In this document: piece after piece, positions 35,733 to 47,238 of the stretch
Layout of the letters: every line of letters starts with the position of its first letter
Numbering within the stretch: the stretch's first letter is position 1
Source of the DNA: Macrolepiota albuminosa
Lineage: Eukaryota; Basidiomycota; Agaricomycetes; Agaricales; Agaricaceae
Direction: 5' to 3'
Assembly: GCA_027475525.1 (NCBI GenBank)
Contig: JAMWFC010000032.1
Coordinates: 1,984,001 to 2,048,000 of the forward strand
DNA length: 64,000 nt
The notes under the pieces: model-generated
Told to the model about the DNA's origin: nothing
What the model saw: only the letters and a program-made list of their open reading frames with translations
Databases searched by the model: none
Translations under genes and position numbers: made by a program

Positions 35733-37302
35733 TCAACGATATTCAGCACCGCAGTCACCAATCGACGTGATGATGGTCCGGCCGTTGGAGTGGGCCAGTA
35801 CTGCCTCTATATCATCGCCGTCCTCCGGAGTAAGATGAAATCCGAACGTCTTGTGATTATCATCAATATGCTCCGAGACACCTAGCCGCGCACCTGAGTA
35901 TAGAGGTCAATTGGCGATGACGTTTTAAGTCAATCAAGGATTTGTTTGTATTCACCAATAAGGACAGCTCCCACAAATTGATGATCCAAAACCCATCGCG
36001 TGGCGATGTTCGCGATGCTCAAACCTCCATGACGATGACCAATAGTTCGAAGTGTTTTCAAGAGTGACTGAAAAAGAGTCCAGCTGCCCCAAGCTTTAAT
36101 AATCATATCGAGGTACTTGACCCCACAGTCAGTCAGAATATTCTTAAAAAACGAGTAAATTCATCTATTTCACCTTTCTCTGAGACGGGGTGAGATTGCT
36201 GGAGTACAGATCCGGCTCTGGTTGACCTAGCCATTTATCGGAAAGAAATCCACCACACTATGAAATAATCTTTTATGAACATGACAACACAAAGACTAGA
36301 TAGTAAATACGCACAAGGGTTCCGTAAGTCAGAAGTTTGATGTCATGTTTTTCGCACACATCCGCCATACCATGTAGAGGGCGTGTATCAATGATCGAGA
36401 ACTGCGAATTCATGGTTTTTCTTGCACAATTTAAGTAAATCCATTAATCCCAACGTACCTGAACCTGGTTCGAGACGATGACCCCCGTACCTAACTGAGT
36501 GCAGATCTCATCTGTTCGAATCGTGTCGAAATTGCATAATCCGATCGCAGAGATGAGTCCTTCAGCCTTGAGATCACGTAAAATGCACAGAGCATCCATG
36601 TAACTAGAGTCTGTATAATCTTGCCAATGGAACTATACCCCAATTACGGATCTTGTCAGAGTATTCATGGCCTGAGAGGGATATTGAACATACTTGAAGA
36701 AGGTCGACACTTGTCGTGCCCATGCGATCCATGCGTTCGCGAACCGCATTCATGACAAGAGGACGAGAAACTGTGACATGTTTGAATACACACCACTTGG
36801 TTGCCCCAAGGACGTGTTCAGTTGAGGGTAATGTGCGACGGAATTGGCCCTGCATAATTTCCATTAGTTACTCATCAAGACCCGAAATGAACAAGGACAA
36901 ATTTACAAAAGTAATCTCTGCGCTACCATAGTGGTCGGCTGTGTTTTCAAGTTATGAGTAACGGGAAGGGCGAAAAGACAGTAAGACAATTCACCCTGTC
37001 ACGAGCTGTTAGAAAGTCTCAGGAAATTTCTAAAATATGCTAAACGTACCATATCTAGGATAGTGGATACGAGTCAGTCAATCTGACAAGAAGAAAGAGT
37101 AACTGGAGGTCTTACCAAACGCAGTGTAACCACGTTGCACATATTTTGCCATACTCTGTCGAATTTTTGAGACCGGAGCAGTACCCCAAGCATTGCTCGA
37201 GAGTTGCCAGAGACCTGTCCAAACACGTGGAACAACGAAAGGACCTAAACGAAACGTTTCAATTGTCGGAGAGATTAAGAACGAGTTAGATGTAAGTGAC
37301 AT
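35733..37302 (-). CDS. Aldo/keto reductase family protein
   Basis: NAD(P)H-dependent oxidoreductase with a TIM-barrel fold. The start at 37302 gives MSLTSNSFLISPTIETF, then RLGPFVVPRVWTGLWQLSSN, DMADHYGSAEITFGQF (catalytic Asp and Tyr), LGATKWCVFK (catalytic Lys), LLQFHWQDYTDSSYMDAL (His), VIVSNQVQFSIIDTRPLHGM, LLTYGTLCGGFLSDKWLG, and an end at GDCGAEYR with the stop at 35733-35735. It resembles the plant/fungal AKR group with an FHWQDY motif; the substrate is unknown. Between GYTAF and ADHYG the frame requires a 5-nt exon (ATATG) and a single-G exon, or else a 1-nt deletion has occurred. The 3' end lies in the left duplication arm, convergent with the hydrolase pseudogene. Confidence 0.8.
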
Positions 37303-37399
37303 CGTATTAGGGGGAGAATGCCGTAAATCGCATGGCCGATTTAAATAAGAAAGTCCGGAGTCTCAACAGATACTCGATTAACTGAGTTGTGTGATGCAA

Positions 37400-40300
37400 C
37401 GTTGATATATGGTTCAAGATCGTTTCAAAATTGATAAGTACACGTAAGCACTTGTGATTTCCTTTGTAATCACCAAACGAGCTCGATCACCACCATCACA
37501 CGTCCTATCAATGATGAAGCGTATTATTGGACCAATTAGGCGAGCTCGGCCACGAGAACACGCGACTTCACAGAGGTTGAGCACATGTGGAATTGAGACA
37601 ACCATGGAGCGAATGAAGTTTCCGGCAAATTATATATTGAGTGGCAGTGGAACATCCAGGATCGTTGTCAATCAGACCACGAATTCGAACGCCTTCAACT
37701 CCATTGGCAAAATATCAATCGCCAAAGAACCTACCCTAACGGATCACGTGACCTAGTTTGATTAATTTGTTTAGGCGCTCCATTACAAACTCAGGGCCTC
37801 CCATTAGCGATTTCGAGATTCATCAGTCAGTTTCTAGCGTTCTAAAGCGCCTTAAATCCAATCTCCAGTCAACTTATTGGCTCCGTACTTTAACGGAGTT
37901 TCTCTCGTTACCAAAAATACATACTATGGCTTCATCATTCGGCATCCTCAATCCTTAATGTCTAGCTTTGCTCCGCCCGGAAAATTGTCTCACATCATAG
38001 CGATCATGATGGCTGAAGCAGTCACTCTCAATAAACGCTTTAGAAGCTTTGTACTAGAACAAGTTGGTCAGCCATTACGATCTTGCCATGGAAGTCGGAA
38101 CTTGGGGAGCAGGTACTCGTTGATCTATTGGCTACTTCTTGTGGTTGTGTTTCCTCGGAGTGTGCTTGTAATTTTTTTGTACTATCTCGTTCCTCGTTCC
38201 ATGGCACTCTTCAAATTTAATCCATCCGGATTTGGAGAAGGTTTCTTAATCCCTCATCAATCCACACACGTGAGGCTTCTAAAAATGTGGGTATATAGTT
38301 CTGTAAACTAGTTCTGGTTCAGGCTGTGGGGCATGCATTGTGCTCCGATACATCGTCTATTCAGGACTGACTCGAGTGGAATTCCACTGCCCTCACTGAT
38401 AATGATATAGGACTAAAGAATACTATTGAATCGTTGATGATCAAATGACAAGCGATGGAATATGCTCTACTATTTATATGCTTTCTCTGCAGGACCAAGA
38501 AACTCCAGATCACCTACATGTTAACTTGGCTAGCTCACTCCCAACAGTCGGTTCGTTTCATCTCTTATGCGATGAGGCCGGAATTTCCACAATGGCGATA
38601 GTTGTAGGTCTACAAATCTACAAATAGATTGCTCCATCGACCAAATCAAAATCAAAATTCTGTGTTTCATGTCCGGAGGAGAGTCCCACTTTGGGCCGAG
38701 TACATACACTGCTCTCGTTCGCGGACCGCTATCCTATTCGCTCTCTTCGGCACCTTGCTGCTGAGCCCTTTAAAGATATCATTATCTCCATTCTTATTTT
38801 GCATTTAATAAGATAAGGCCCCCATCTTTCTGGTTCTGTGGTTTTGGCTGCCGGGGCCGGTCTAGTCTTGTAAGTCGGTCATGATTTTTGTTTTCATCCA
38901 GCTCTCGTAAAAGTGGAAGTGTGTGAACCACCAGATGAAATGAAACTTCCATACTCGCTTGTCTTCCTTTCGAGTTAATATCCCTGAGCCAAGGCTTCCT
39001 GTGCTGCGATCATGTGAAGGCTGGGTTCTTGATGAGCAACCTTGGAAGGATCATGATGGCTGAATTTTGAAACTGAGCGAGCTCACGGTCAAGGATTATG
39101 AAGTAACTTGGACAAACCTTTACTCCTTCATTTCCTTTCGAACCTGGATCCCTCCGAATGTCTATAGATCGACCGTTCGCGGTGTATCAACAGATTATCC
39201 TGAACGCGCCTATCACCATTTATGTTAGCGCCGACGGAAAGAAGCGCTCTCATCATTGATTCGGGCTGCACGGGATATACGGGCTATGATACACATATGA
39301 TGATCAAAGTGCCTTATTGGCCGTGCTTCCGTGCCGAGTTTTTTTGCCTTCTCGACCATAATTGTCGCGAGAGTTGGATAATGAGAAAACAAAATGGAGA
39401 CTGTAAGACTAATGCAACCCATCGAATGCTGATCGATAAGCCTTTGCACAGACGGTCTTGAAATCGAGTTAGGTGCTCAACCTGTGCACGATGCACAGCT
39501 ATACTGACTGGCCCTTCCTCTTCTATCGAACAGGAATCATAAATCACCATCTTACCGAGATGCTTGAGCGATGTTTCTCTCTTTTCTCGTCGACTCTATG
39601 AGTCTCCGCCTCGACTGAGACTGCGTTCATATACTGCCCAAATCAGTACAAACTAGTGACGTTCAATCCGCCTGCTACCTTGGAACCTATTACTGATTTA
39701 ATACATATCTCTTTATTTTCCTGGCATTATCCGAGATAACAAAACAAATAACAAATAAAACCTGTTCATATGCTCCCGATTCAATCCTCGATATTAGACC
39801 GTTTGGACGCGGTAGCTCTGACAATGGAGAGTCGGAAAATACATCACGAGAGTTTCAGTACGTCTGCTACCATAGATGTATTCTATGTCTCACCTTAGGC
39901 TCCCATTTTTGAGGATCTAGGTTAAACAGGGATATATCTCATAAAGCCTTTGGATGGAATCAAATAAGCAGTGCCAAAAATGAACACAAAGTCCAAAATG
40001 TATGGAGCACTGTGAATAAACCCCGCTTGTCGTTGTCATTCATATCCGATGACTTCGAATCCTGCAGATATCTTGGCTAACGTTATGACATCTATCAAAT
40101 GAGCCGGAGCCGCACAACGCTGTCCTTCTGAATTGATCAATGCCAACTAGCCGAGAAATGGAAAGGTGACCAGTTCATGGATGTACCCGCACCGATCAAG
40201 AAAGGGGAAGGCTTCTTGATGTAAAGTTGCTGAACGCTCCCCGGGATGAGTATACCTTTTTTGTATCCCGTCTGCTCAGAATCAGTTTCAATGACAAGGG

Positions 40301-41330
40301 CAGTGCGTTGATGCATTACCATATGACAGATTCTTGTTTACAGCAATGTCAAGAATGTTACGAAGCATTAGTACTGATCGGCCTGTATTGCTATTGTGCT
40401 TTACACCAGACTGATGAGAGTTTAGGTTGACAATCGATCAAAGATATCCAAGATATCCAATAAATTTAGTCCATACCTATAACTAGCCCGATATAAGATT
40501 TGTCACTGTGGAACGCCATCATCAGTGCAAATGTATCTCAGGAGTTAAGATCAGAAACGATTAGAAACTCTCGATTGAAAGGATCCGAGAAAAAAACACA
40601 TGGAGATCTGAAGTAGCAAGGACTTGCTTCGCCTAATTGGTCCAATAATACGCTTCATCATTGATAGGATGTGTGATGGTGGTGATCGAGCTCGTCGAAT
40701 TTTTGGTGGACTACACCTTGTCTGAAATTGTCTGAACCCTGCTCTCTGCGCTTTTATACGCTTGTCTTCCAATGACATATTGATTTCCTCTTGAGCCGGC
40801 AGGTTAGGCTTGATCGGTCTAATATCGTCTAGTTGGTTGTTTTTTAGATCGCTTCAATCTGGTTATGAATACCTCGTCATCAGATTTATCACGATAGATG
40901 ACGACCGACCACGAGTCTTGATGTTCACACATAGATATCAAGAGACAGCTCCAAGGTGTGAAAATAGAGGGCGCATCGGCATCAAGTCTGATCCACTTTC
41001 ATAACCATAACTCCCTTGTCCTATGTATATTCTTTCTCGCATGGTTATCGCGCTCAAACATATCTTCGAGAATATTTATACTGTCTCCGAGGATTTATCA
41101 ATAGTCTAGTCTACATCAGCGGTCTATCCCCGCCATGGAGCCGAACTATTCGGCGTTTGGCTACCTTTCTTCCCTGATTGATTCTGACTCTTGTAGGTGA
41201 CGCATGACATAGATGGCTTCAAACTATCTAGATTGGATAGCGTGTCCCATGCACGATACGCAACCGGAAATTGGTTGATAGACTTTCTCGTTAGGAGCTA
41301 GCGGCACAAGTGATCACTACGCCCAGAGGA
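37400..41330. other. Degenerate region without a supported gene
   Basis: Many short open frames on both strands, none with a recognisable domain. A ~70-bp segment at 37478-37550 (CGAGCTCGATCACCACCATC...) recurs inverted at 40630-40702. A ~45-bp piece at 37405-37465 (TTTCAAAATTGATAAGTACACG) matches the inverted start of the minus-strand gene at 42427. Probably old, rearranged duplicate DNA. Confidence 0.45.
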
Positions 41331-41336
41331 AGAAGA

Positions 41337-42427
41337 TTAGATCTTCCAGTACTCCAGGCTAGACGCTGTGCGCTCAAACGGGAATTCGCCTCCCCACACC
41401 TGAACATCTTTCTTGCTTTCTTTGATCACTCCTCTAAGGTCATCCACGATCTCACGCGCAGTTCCCCAATCATTCACACGCCCACCTTCAATTTCCTCTT
41501 TTGAGCTCTTGAGTCAGTCCATCATCAGCACCACGACCTATATTCCGAAGAATGCCATATTTACCTGGATTGCTTGTCCGATATCCGCATCTACGAAGGC
41601 GAAAAGAGTTCCCAGATCACTGTCGTCTTCCCACCGAAGCCCAACGGAGGCGCGTATGACAGATGTCAACAACTTGAGGCTGGAAAAACCCATTCCAGCT
41701 CCATATAAAGTGCGAGCGCGAACCAGGACGTCATAAAGATGTTGCGTGGGTGCCGCAGGCGTCGTTTGAGATTGGAGCATGAAAAGAGCGTAGGGGTTCA
41801 CACTGGTTTTTGGGGCTGTTTGATGTAAACGAGATCGAGCCGCGCTTGTAAAAGAGGCGGCAAGACTTGGGGAATTGGATGCAAGAAGGCTGCGGACGAT
41901 TGAGCGGAGACTGACGGAAATAAGGTGAGTTTATGGCTCGGTGAAAACGCGGTGCTTACTCGTCAACACCGGCGTTGGCAATGAGTGTGTCGACCATCAA
42001 GTTGCTGTCGTGCTTGTGTTAGCGCTATAATAGAAAACGGGGGAAACAGTGCATCTACACATGACCAAGGGCAGGCCGTGCCTCGGAAGTAGATTGTGCA
42101 ACCATGTTGTGAAGAAAATCAGTGGCTTAAGGTCAAATATCAGTGTCGGGAACTGTAAGTGATGAAGATCGAGAAATTCCAGTGGAAGTTATATACTGTA
42201 GATGAGTGAGAAAGTACGCACTTCCTTGTTAGGCCCCTTGCATCCAATAGACAAGGATCGCGTGGTGTTCAGTGTTCCGGCCCCCAACTTGTTGCCGCCC
42301 ACATCGGAAGTGTAGAAGGGTTTAAAGGAGGTAATCAGATGGATACTTAAGATTATCAGGATCACAATAGGATCACAAGTGCTTACGTGTACTCATCAAT
42401 TTTGAAACGAACCCGTGTATCAATCAT
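41337..42427 (-). CDS. Hypothetical protein, multi-exon
   Basis: The C-terminal part is convincing: PYALFMLQSQTTPAAPTQHL, LYGAGMGFSSLKLLTSVIRA, TLFAFVDADIGQAIQ, then across an intron EEIEGGRVNDWGTAREIVDD and QVWGGEFPFERTASSLEYW, ending at TAA 41337-41339. A possible first exon at 42427 gives MIDTRVRFKIDEYT followed by a GTAAGC donor, and an exon with GGNKLGAGTLNTTRSLSIGC follows. I do not recognise the family. Joining between 42.1 and 41.9 kb is uncertain, so the gene may be decayed. Confidence 0.4.
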
Positions 42428-42488
42428 TGCATATTGCATCACAACTCAGTTAATCGAGCACCTGTAATTACCACTTGCTTGCCCAGCC

Positions 42489-42532
42489 TAATTAGGCATG
42501 GAATATGACAGGTGTTCCATGCCTGATTAGCT
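42489..42532. repeat. Perfect-stem hairpin between genes
   Basis: TAATTAGGCATGGAA is followed after about 11 bases by TTCCATGCCTGATTA, an inverted repeat with one mismatch. Position is upstream of the gene starting at 42427. Could be a small MITE end or a transcription-related hairpin. Confidence 0.6.
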
Positions 42533-42539
42533 CGATTAC

Positions 42540-43288
42540 CCGCTTCCTTCAATAATGCTGCTCTAATGTCTTGAGACCGGGAGGGGGCTCCTTTGTTCCG
42601 AACCACCACCCATGGTCGAAGTCAGAATATGCAAAACGGCAGTTTGACAAACCCCTCCACTCTCTAGAGCGGGACTTGTCCTGCGACGACAGAGATCTGG
42701 TAGGGATAATACTACCCATGAAAAGAGGAGAAAGACCCCCCCACACGAAACGAAACTGAGAGAAACAAGTAAGAATGAACGGATAACACACTGAGATCCA
42801 AACCTGGAAATGATTTAACACCCAAGACGGGTAATCCTGATAGTAGGACCGACCCGCCTGCTTGAGATAGTCCGGAGGATATGAAACAAAGACTAACGTT
42901 CCGAACGAAAGCAAAACGGAACAACCCAAGTGAGACGAACAAAGAAAACCCCGCAAGTACGAAAGAAACATAACATAACACTAAAACGAAACCGGAAACA
43001 CAAGATAAGGAAAGTAAAACTAGACAGCAGGAGCGGCATAGCAGAATGGTAATATGGAAGACTAAAACAAAGGAATAGTAACGGAAACACAACACTAGAA
43101 TGACTCCGATATGACAGTATAAGAACAGGAGCAAGGTGACCAGAAAGACGCCACTCAACACAACAAGACGGGATCATGGAACAGACATCACTACAGTGTG
43201 TTGGAACTGGTACAGGCAACTCGATAGGTAATTCACACCTAGATCAAATGCACGTAAGTATAATCTAGATACGATTTTGTAGTGAGTA
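42540..43288. other. Purine-rich region, no supported gene
   Basis: The plus strand is strongly A/G-rich (long stretches of GAAAC/GGAAA), which opens long hydrophobic frames on the minus strand (up to 149 codons at 42712-43161). These look like a composition artefact: they overlap each other in different frames and show no domain. Confidence 0.5.
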
Positions 43289-44183
43289 TCACTGGGTGCA
43301 GACACTGCTGGTACTGAAAGATGTTTCTTTTCTACTTTTTCCAATGGAAATACCTTTCAGCACCAGCAGTGAGAGAATGATATTCCTTGGCAAAACAATG
43401 TTTCTTTTCTACTTTTTCCAATGGAAATACCTTTCAGCACCAGCAGTGAGAGAATGATATTCCTTGGCAAAACAATGTAAAAACACTGTAAAAATAATCC
43501 AATTAATTTCAGAATTTTATTTGAATATTTCTGACAAAACTATAGAAAAAATATCTTAACTGAACTTGAGAATTAGAGAACAAATTGCCACAGGATGCTT
43601 GCTCTGATTTTTAGGCTCAAGAATGACTGATATAGTCCTCTCCAATCACTGGGTGCAGGGAATGATATTTTTTTGCAAAACAATGTAAAAACACAGTAAA
43701 AATAATCCAATTAATTTCAGGATTTTATTTGAATATTTTTGTCAAACTATAGAAGAAAATATTGTAACCAAATGTTTAGTAGCACTTGGTCTGATGCTCT
43801 CAAATATATTGGAGAGGACTGTATTGGTCATTATTGAGCCTCAAAACTACAGCAAGCTTCTTGTGGCAATTCTTTCTCTAATTCTCTTGAGTTCAGTTAA
43901 AATATTTTTTCTATAGTTTTGTCAGAAATATTCAAATAAAATTCTGAAATTAATTGAATTATTTTTACTGTGTTTTTACATTGTTTTTCAAAAGAATATC
44001 ATTCCCTGCACTCAGTGAATGCATTTGAGAGCATCAGACCAAGTACTATTCAAAATTTGGTTACAATATTTTTTCTACAGTTTTGACAGAAATATTCAAA
44101 TAAAATTCTAAAATTAATTGGATTATTTTTACTGTGTTTTTACATTGTTTTGCCAAAGAATATCATTTCATACACCCAGTGTA
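43289..44183. mobile_element. MITE with an inverted relative nested inside it
   Basis: Outer ends CACTGGGTGCAG (43290) and its inverse ACACCCAGTG (44182). Inner ends CACTGGGTGCAGGGAATGAT (about 43646) and ATCATTCCCTGCACTCAGTG (about 44020). Segment order is P, rc(Q), rc(P), Q: the inner unit is the same element in reverse inserted at the middle of the outer one. TA-rich ends and ~12-bp TIRs suggest a Tc1/mariner-class MITE. A still smaller repeat with ends CACTGCTGGTACTGAAAG / CTTTCAGCACCAGCAGTG sits in the left half. No coding capacity. Confidence 0.8.
43321..43478. repeat. 77-bp direct tandem duplication (likely assembly join)
   Basis: 81 bases from 43321 recur from 43398 without mismatch, period 77. 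The site lies in the nested MITE, a sequence expected to be multi-copy in the genome. Confidence 0.97.
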
Positions 44184-44228
44184 TTATGTTTGTGGCTGAT
44201 GTATAAGTAATATACCATCAGTTGTATA

Positions 44229-45621
44229 CTGGCTCAAAAAACTGCCCCAATGTTTGGCCTTTTTGAAAAGATTCACATGGTGTGCAACAATTACCTGAGC
44301 AAAAGATTGTAGAAAATCACATGACATACAACTGCATCCTGGCTTCATAATGATGTATAGATCATGTGATTTGGACAAGAACTCATTGAGTAATAAATCA
44401 AACAAAATATTCAATCATTGGGGCAGTCTTTTGATCCACTCTAATTTACTCTAATTTTCATATCTAGTACTTGGTATGGCCTCTATTTGTCTTTATAACT
44501 GCTTTGATCCTTCTAGGCATGCTCTCTATGAGGCTTTGGCATACCTCTGATGATATTTCATTCCACTCCTTGACTACTCTTTTTCACAACTCATGCACTC
44601 CTTTAGAGTATACCTCATACTCCAAATCTCAAAGCTTTCCACCACTCTCTCATCTAAAATCTCACAATATTGTGTGGCATCTATCTTCCTCTGAACTTCT
44701 ATGAGCTTCCCTACTCCATTCCAACCCATGCAGCCCCCATACGATTAAATTGTTTCCTTCTCCATGCTTGACAGTTGGTGTAGTGATGTGGTCAGATAGT
44801 TGTTCTCCTGAAATTTTTCACACATATACTTTCTCATCTGATCCAATCTTTGTCTCATCACTTCACAAAACCCTTTTTCAATCCTCCACTGTCCAGTTTT
44901 CATGATACTGAGCAAACTTGAGCATAGAAACTTTCTTTTTTATTGCTGAGCAAAAACCTGCCTCCTTCAATGCATTTCTGACTGTCAGAGGATTGACATG
45001 ACTAGAGATGACAGAATTAATAAACTGTGTAGCTTGAATAGCATTATCCAGCTTTCCAGTAGTAATTTGACGAATAATAGACTGTTTGTCACATGCTATA
45101 AGCTTGGAAAGACAATCTCCAGGATGATTCTCTTTGTTGCTCTCCAGTTTTTTGCTGATCCTCCCCACAGTGCCCTTTCCCAGGCTAGTTTTTGCTTGGA
45201 TTTGATGCTGAGAATACCCCTCATTGAGGAGAGAAGCAACAGAAAAGTGATTGGCAGCAAAAACAGAGTAATAGAGTGTCAAGAAGATAATTGATTGAAG
45301 TTGAACATGTCAAATTAGTACAAACAAGGTCACATGACATTGTTTATACTTCCCACAAGGTGTTTCCATCTTTTACTGCTGAAAAGTATTGAGAAAATAT
45401 GAAAATTAAAGCGAGTCAAAAAACCGCTCCAATGATTAAATATTTTGTTTGATTTATTAATCAGCAAGTTCTTATTCAAATCACATGATCTATACATCAT
45501 TATGAAGCCAGGATGCAGTTGTAAATCATGTGATTTTTTACGATTTTTTACTTAGGTCATTGTTGCACACTATGTGAATCTTTCCAAAAAGGCCAAACAT
45601 TGGAGCAGTTTTTTAAGCTAG
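44229..45621 (-). mobile_element. Tc1/mariner element B, internally deleted
   Basis: Long terminal inverted repeats of about 225-235 bp: CTGGCTCAAAAAACTGCCCC at the left and its inverse at the right end (about 45621), preceded by TA on the left. The transposase on the minus strand keeps its N-terminal helix-turn-helix part (45282-44878, with IQAKTSLGKGTVGRISKKLE). The catalytic middle is missing, and a C-terminal remnant at 44,480-44,880 has stops. Non-autonomous as it stands. Confidence 0.82.
44878..45282 (-). pseudogene. Tc1-like transposase N-terminal fragment
   Basis: Paired-type HTH DNA-binding region: SLLNEGYSQHQIQAKTSLGK, then RQITTGKLDNAIQATQFINS and a recognition segment ending at NWTVED. 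No catalytic DDE residues are in frame. About 58% similar by eye to the N-terminal reading of element A. Confidence 0.75.
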
Positions 45622-45629
45622 TGTACATA

Positions 45630-47236
45630 CAGTGGCTCAAAAAACTGTCCCAATGTTTTATACTTTTTGAAAGATGACATTGGCATGAAGGATGGGAAGT
45701 ATGTAAAATCCTGATTAAATCATGTAAAATACTATGGCATCGTAGCTACAGAATGAATCTAGGTTTATGTAATCAAGATCAAAACTGATGGAGCAATAGC
45801 CATTTTAAAATATTCACTCATTGGGACAGTTTTTTGAGCATCTCTAATTTTTCAGGTTTATCCTTATTTTACTCAGAAATAAAGAGTAAGTTGCATGTGG
45901 GAATATAACCAAAGTCATGTGACCATGTTTAGATATATTTGGGAGTAGTTCAAGCTGGTTGAACCACATCTTGACCTTCAACCACTATCATGAAATCTAT
46001 TCCTTCTGCACAACACTCTACTGTTGCTTCTCTTCTTGCTCAAGGGTATTCTCTGGTCAGATTGGAGCTCAAACTGGTCTAGGGAAGTCTACTACTGGGA
46101 GGATTGGTAGAGAGTTGGAGATGGACAAGGAAAACCATCCTGGAGGCCATCCTGCTAAGCTTACTCCATGTGAGAAACAGGCTATTGTTTGACAAATCTC
46201 AACTAGGAGACTTGATACAGCTGTCCAGGCCACTAATTTTATCAACAACATCATTTCCAACCCTGTCTCTTTCAAGACTGTCTGGAATGTGTTGAAGGAG
46301 GAGGGGTATTGGTCTGCTACCAAGAGAAAAGTTCCTATGCTCAAAGCTAAACATTGACAACTACAGCTTAAATGGGCTCAGAAGCATCAGAACTGGACTA
46401 TAGAGGACTGGAAAAGGGTGTTGTGGACAGATGAGACAAAGATTAATAGGATTGGGTCAGATGGGAAGCAGTATGTGTGGAAGCTACAAGAAGAAGACAT
46501 TTCAAGACCGAACAACTACACCTACTGTGAAGCATGGAGGAGGGAATAATCTCATGGTATGGGGCTGTATGAGTTGGAATGGGGTAGAAAAGCTTGTAGA
46601 GGTGGTGGGGATCATGAATGCAGAGCAGTACTGTGAAATTTTAGATGATGGAGCAAAGGAGAACTTTGAGAAGTTGGAGATGGAGGAGGGTGCCTACTAC
46701 TTTCAACAGGACAATAACTCCAAACACAACTCCAAGAGGGCTGACAAGTGGTTTGAGGACAACAACTTTAATGTCCTTTGGTGGCTAGCCCAATCCCCTG
46801 ATCTCAACCCTATTGAACATCTCTGGAAGTACCTCAAAGAGCAACTTAGGCAGTATGAAACACCTCCTTATGGTGTGCATGAATTATGGGAGAGGGTTGC
46901 AAAGGAGTGGGATGAAATACCACCAGAGGTATGCCAAAGACTAATAGAAAGCATGCCTAGAAGGATTCAAGCAGTTATCAAGGCAAATGGAGGACATACA
47001 AAGTACTAGATATTAAAATTAGAGATGCTCAAAAAACTGTCCCAATGAGTGAATATTTTAAAATAGCTATTGCTCTATCAGTTTTGATCTTGATTACATA
47101 AACTTACATTCATTTTGTAGCTACGATGCCATAGTATTTTACATGATTTAATCAGGATTTTAAGTACTTCCCATCCTTCATGCCAATGTCATCTTTCAAA
47201 AAGTATGAAACATTGGGACAGTTTTTTGAGCCACTG
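45630..47236 (+). mobile_element. Tc1/mariner element A with ~225-bp terminal inverted repeats
   Basis: Ends CAGTGGCTCAAAAAACTGTC (45630) and its inverse at 47236, flanked by TA on both sides (45628-45629 and 47237-47238), the Tc1/mariner target duplication. The TIRs run about 222 bp each with few differences. One transposase locus lies inside on the plus strand. It starts only 8 bp after the end of element B. Confidence 0.92.
45990..47009 (+). pseudogene. Tc1-like DDE transposase, broken
   Basis: ATG at 45990. The N-terminal HTH part reads GAQTGLGKSTTGRIGRELEM and the catalytic part WTDETKINRIGSDGKQYVW (first Asp). Then, in the frame 46431-47009, come QQDNNSKHNSKRADKWFEDN (second Asp) and QSPDLNPIEHLWKYLKEQLR (third acidic residue). 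Breaks: a frameshift near 46,050, stops at about 46190 and 46357 (CGA to TGA in Arg positions), and a frameshift near 46,485. Transposase cuts and pastes the element at TA sites. This copy is inactive. Confidence 0.88.
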
Positions 47237-47238
47237 TA

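Larger units (their letters stand above)
30090..36005 (+). repeat. Left arm of ~6-kb inverted segmental duplication
   Basis: Aligns in inverted orientation with 51280-57447 from GAATGTTGACAGGGAGATTT (outer end) to ATGATCCAAAACCCATCGCG (inner end). Introns, exons and intergenic DNA all match, so it is a genomic duplication, not a retrocopy. Relative to the right arm, this copy lacks about 230 bp near 30,150 and carries many point changes and small indels. Confidence 0.93.

Noticed and set aside
42549..43219. Overlapping 140-149-codon hydrophobic frames on the minus strand
   Set aside because: Purine-rich plus strand produces Phe/Leu/Ser/Val-rich frames in all minus registers. No family and no splice context.
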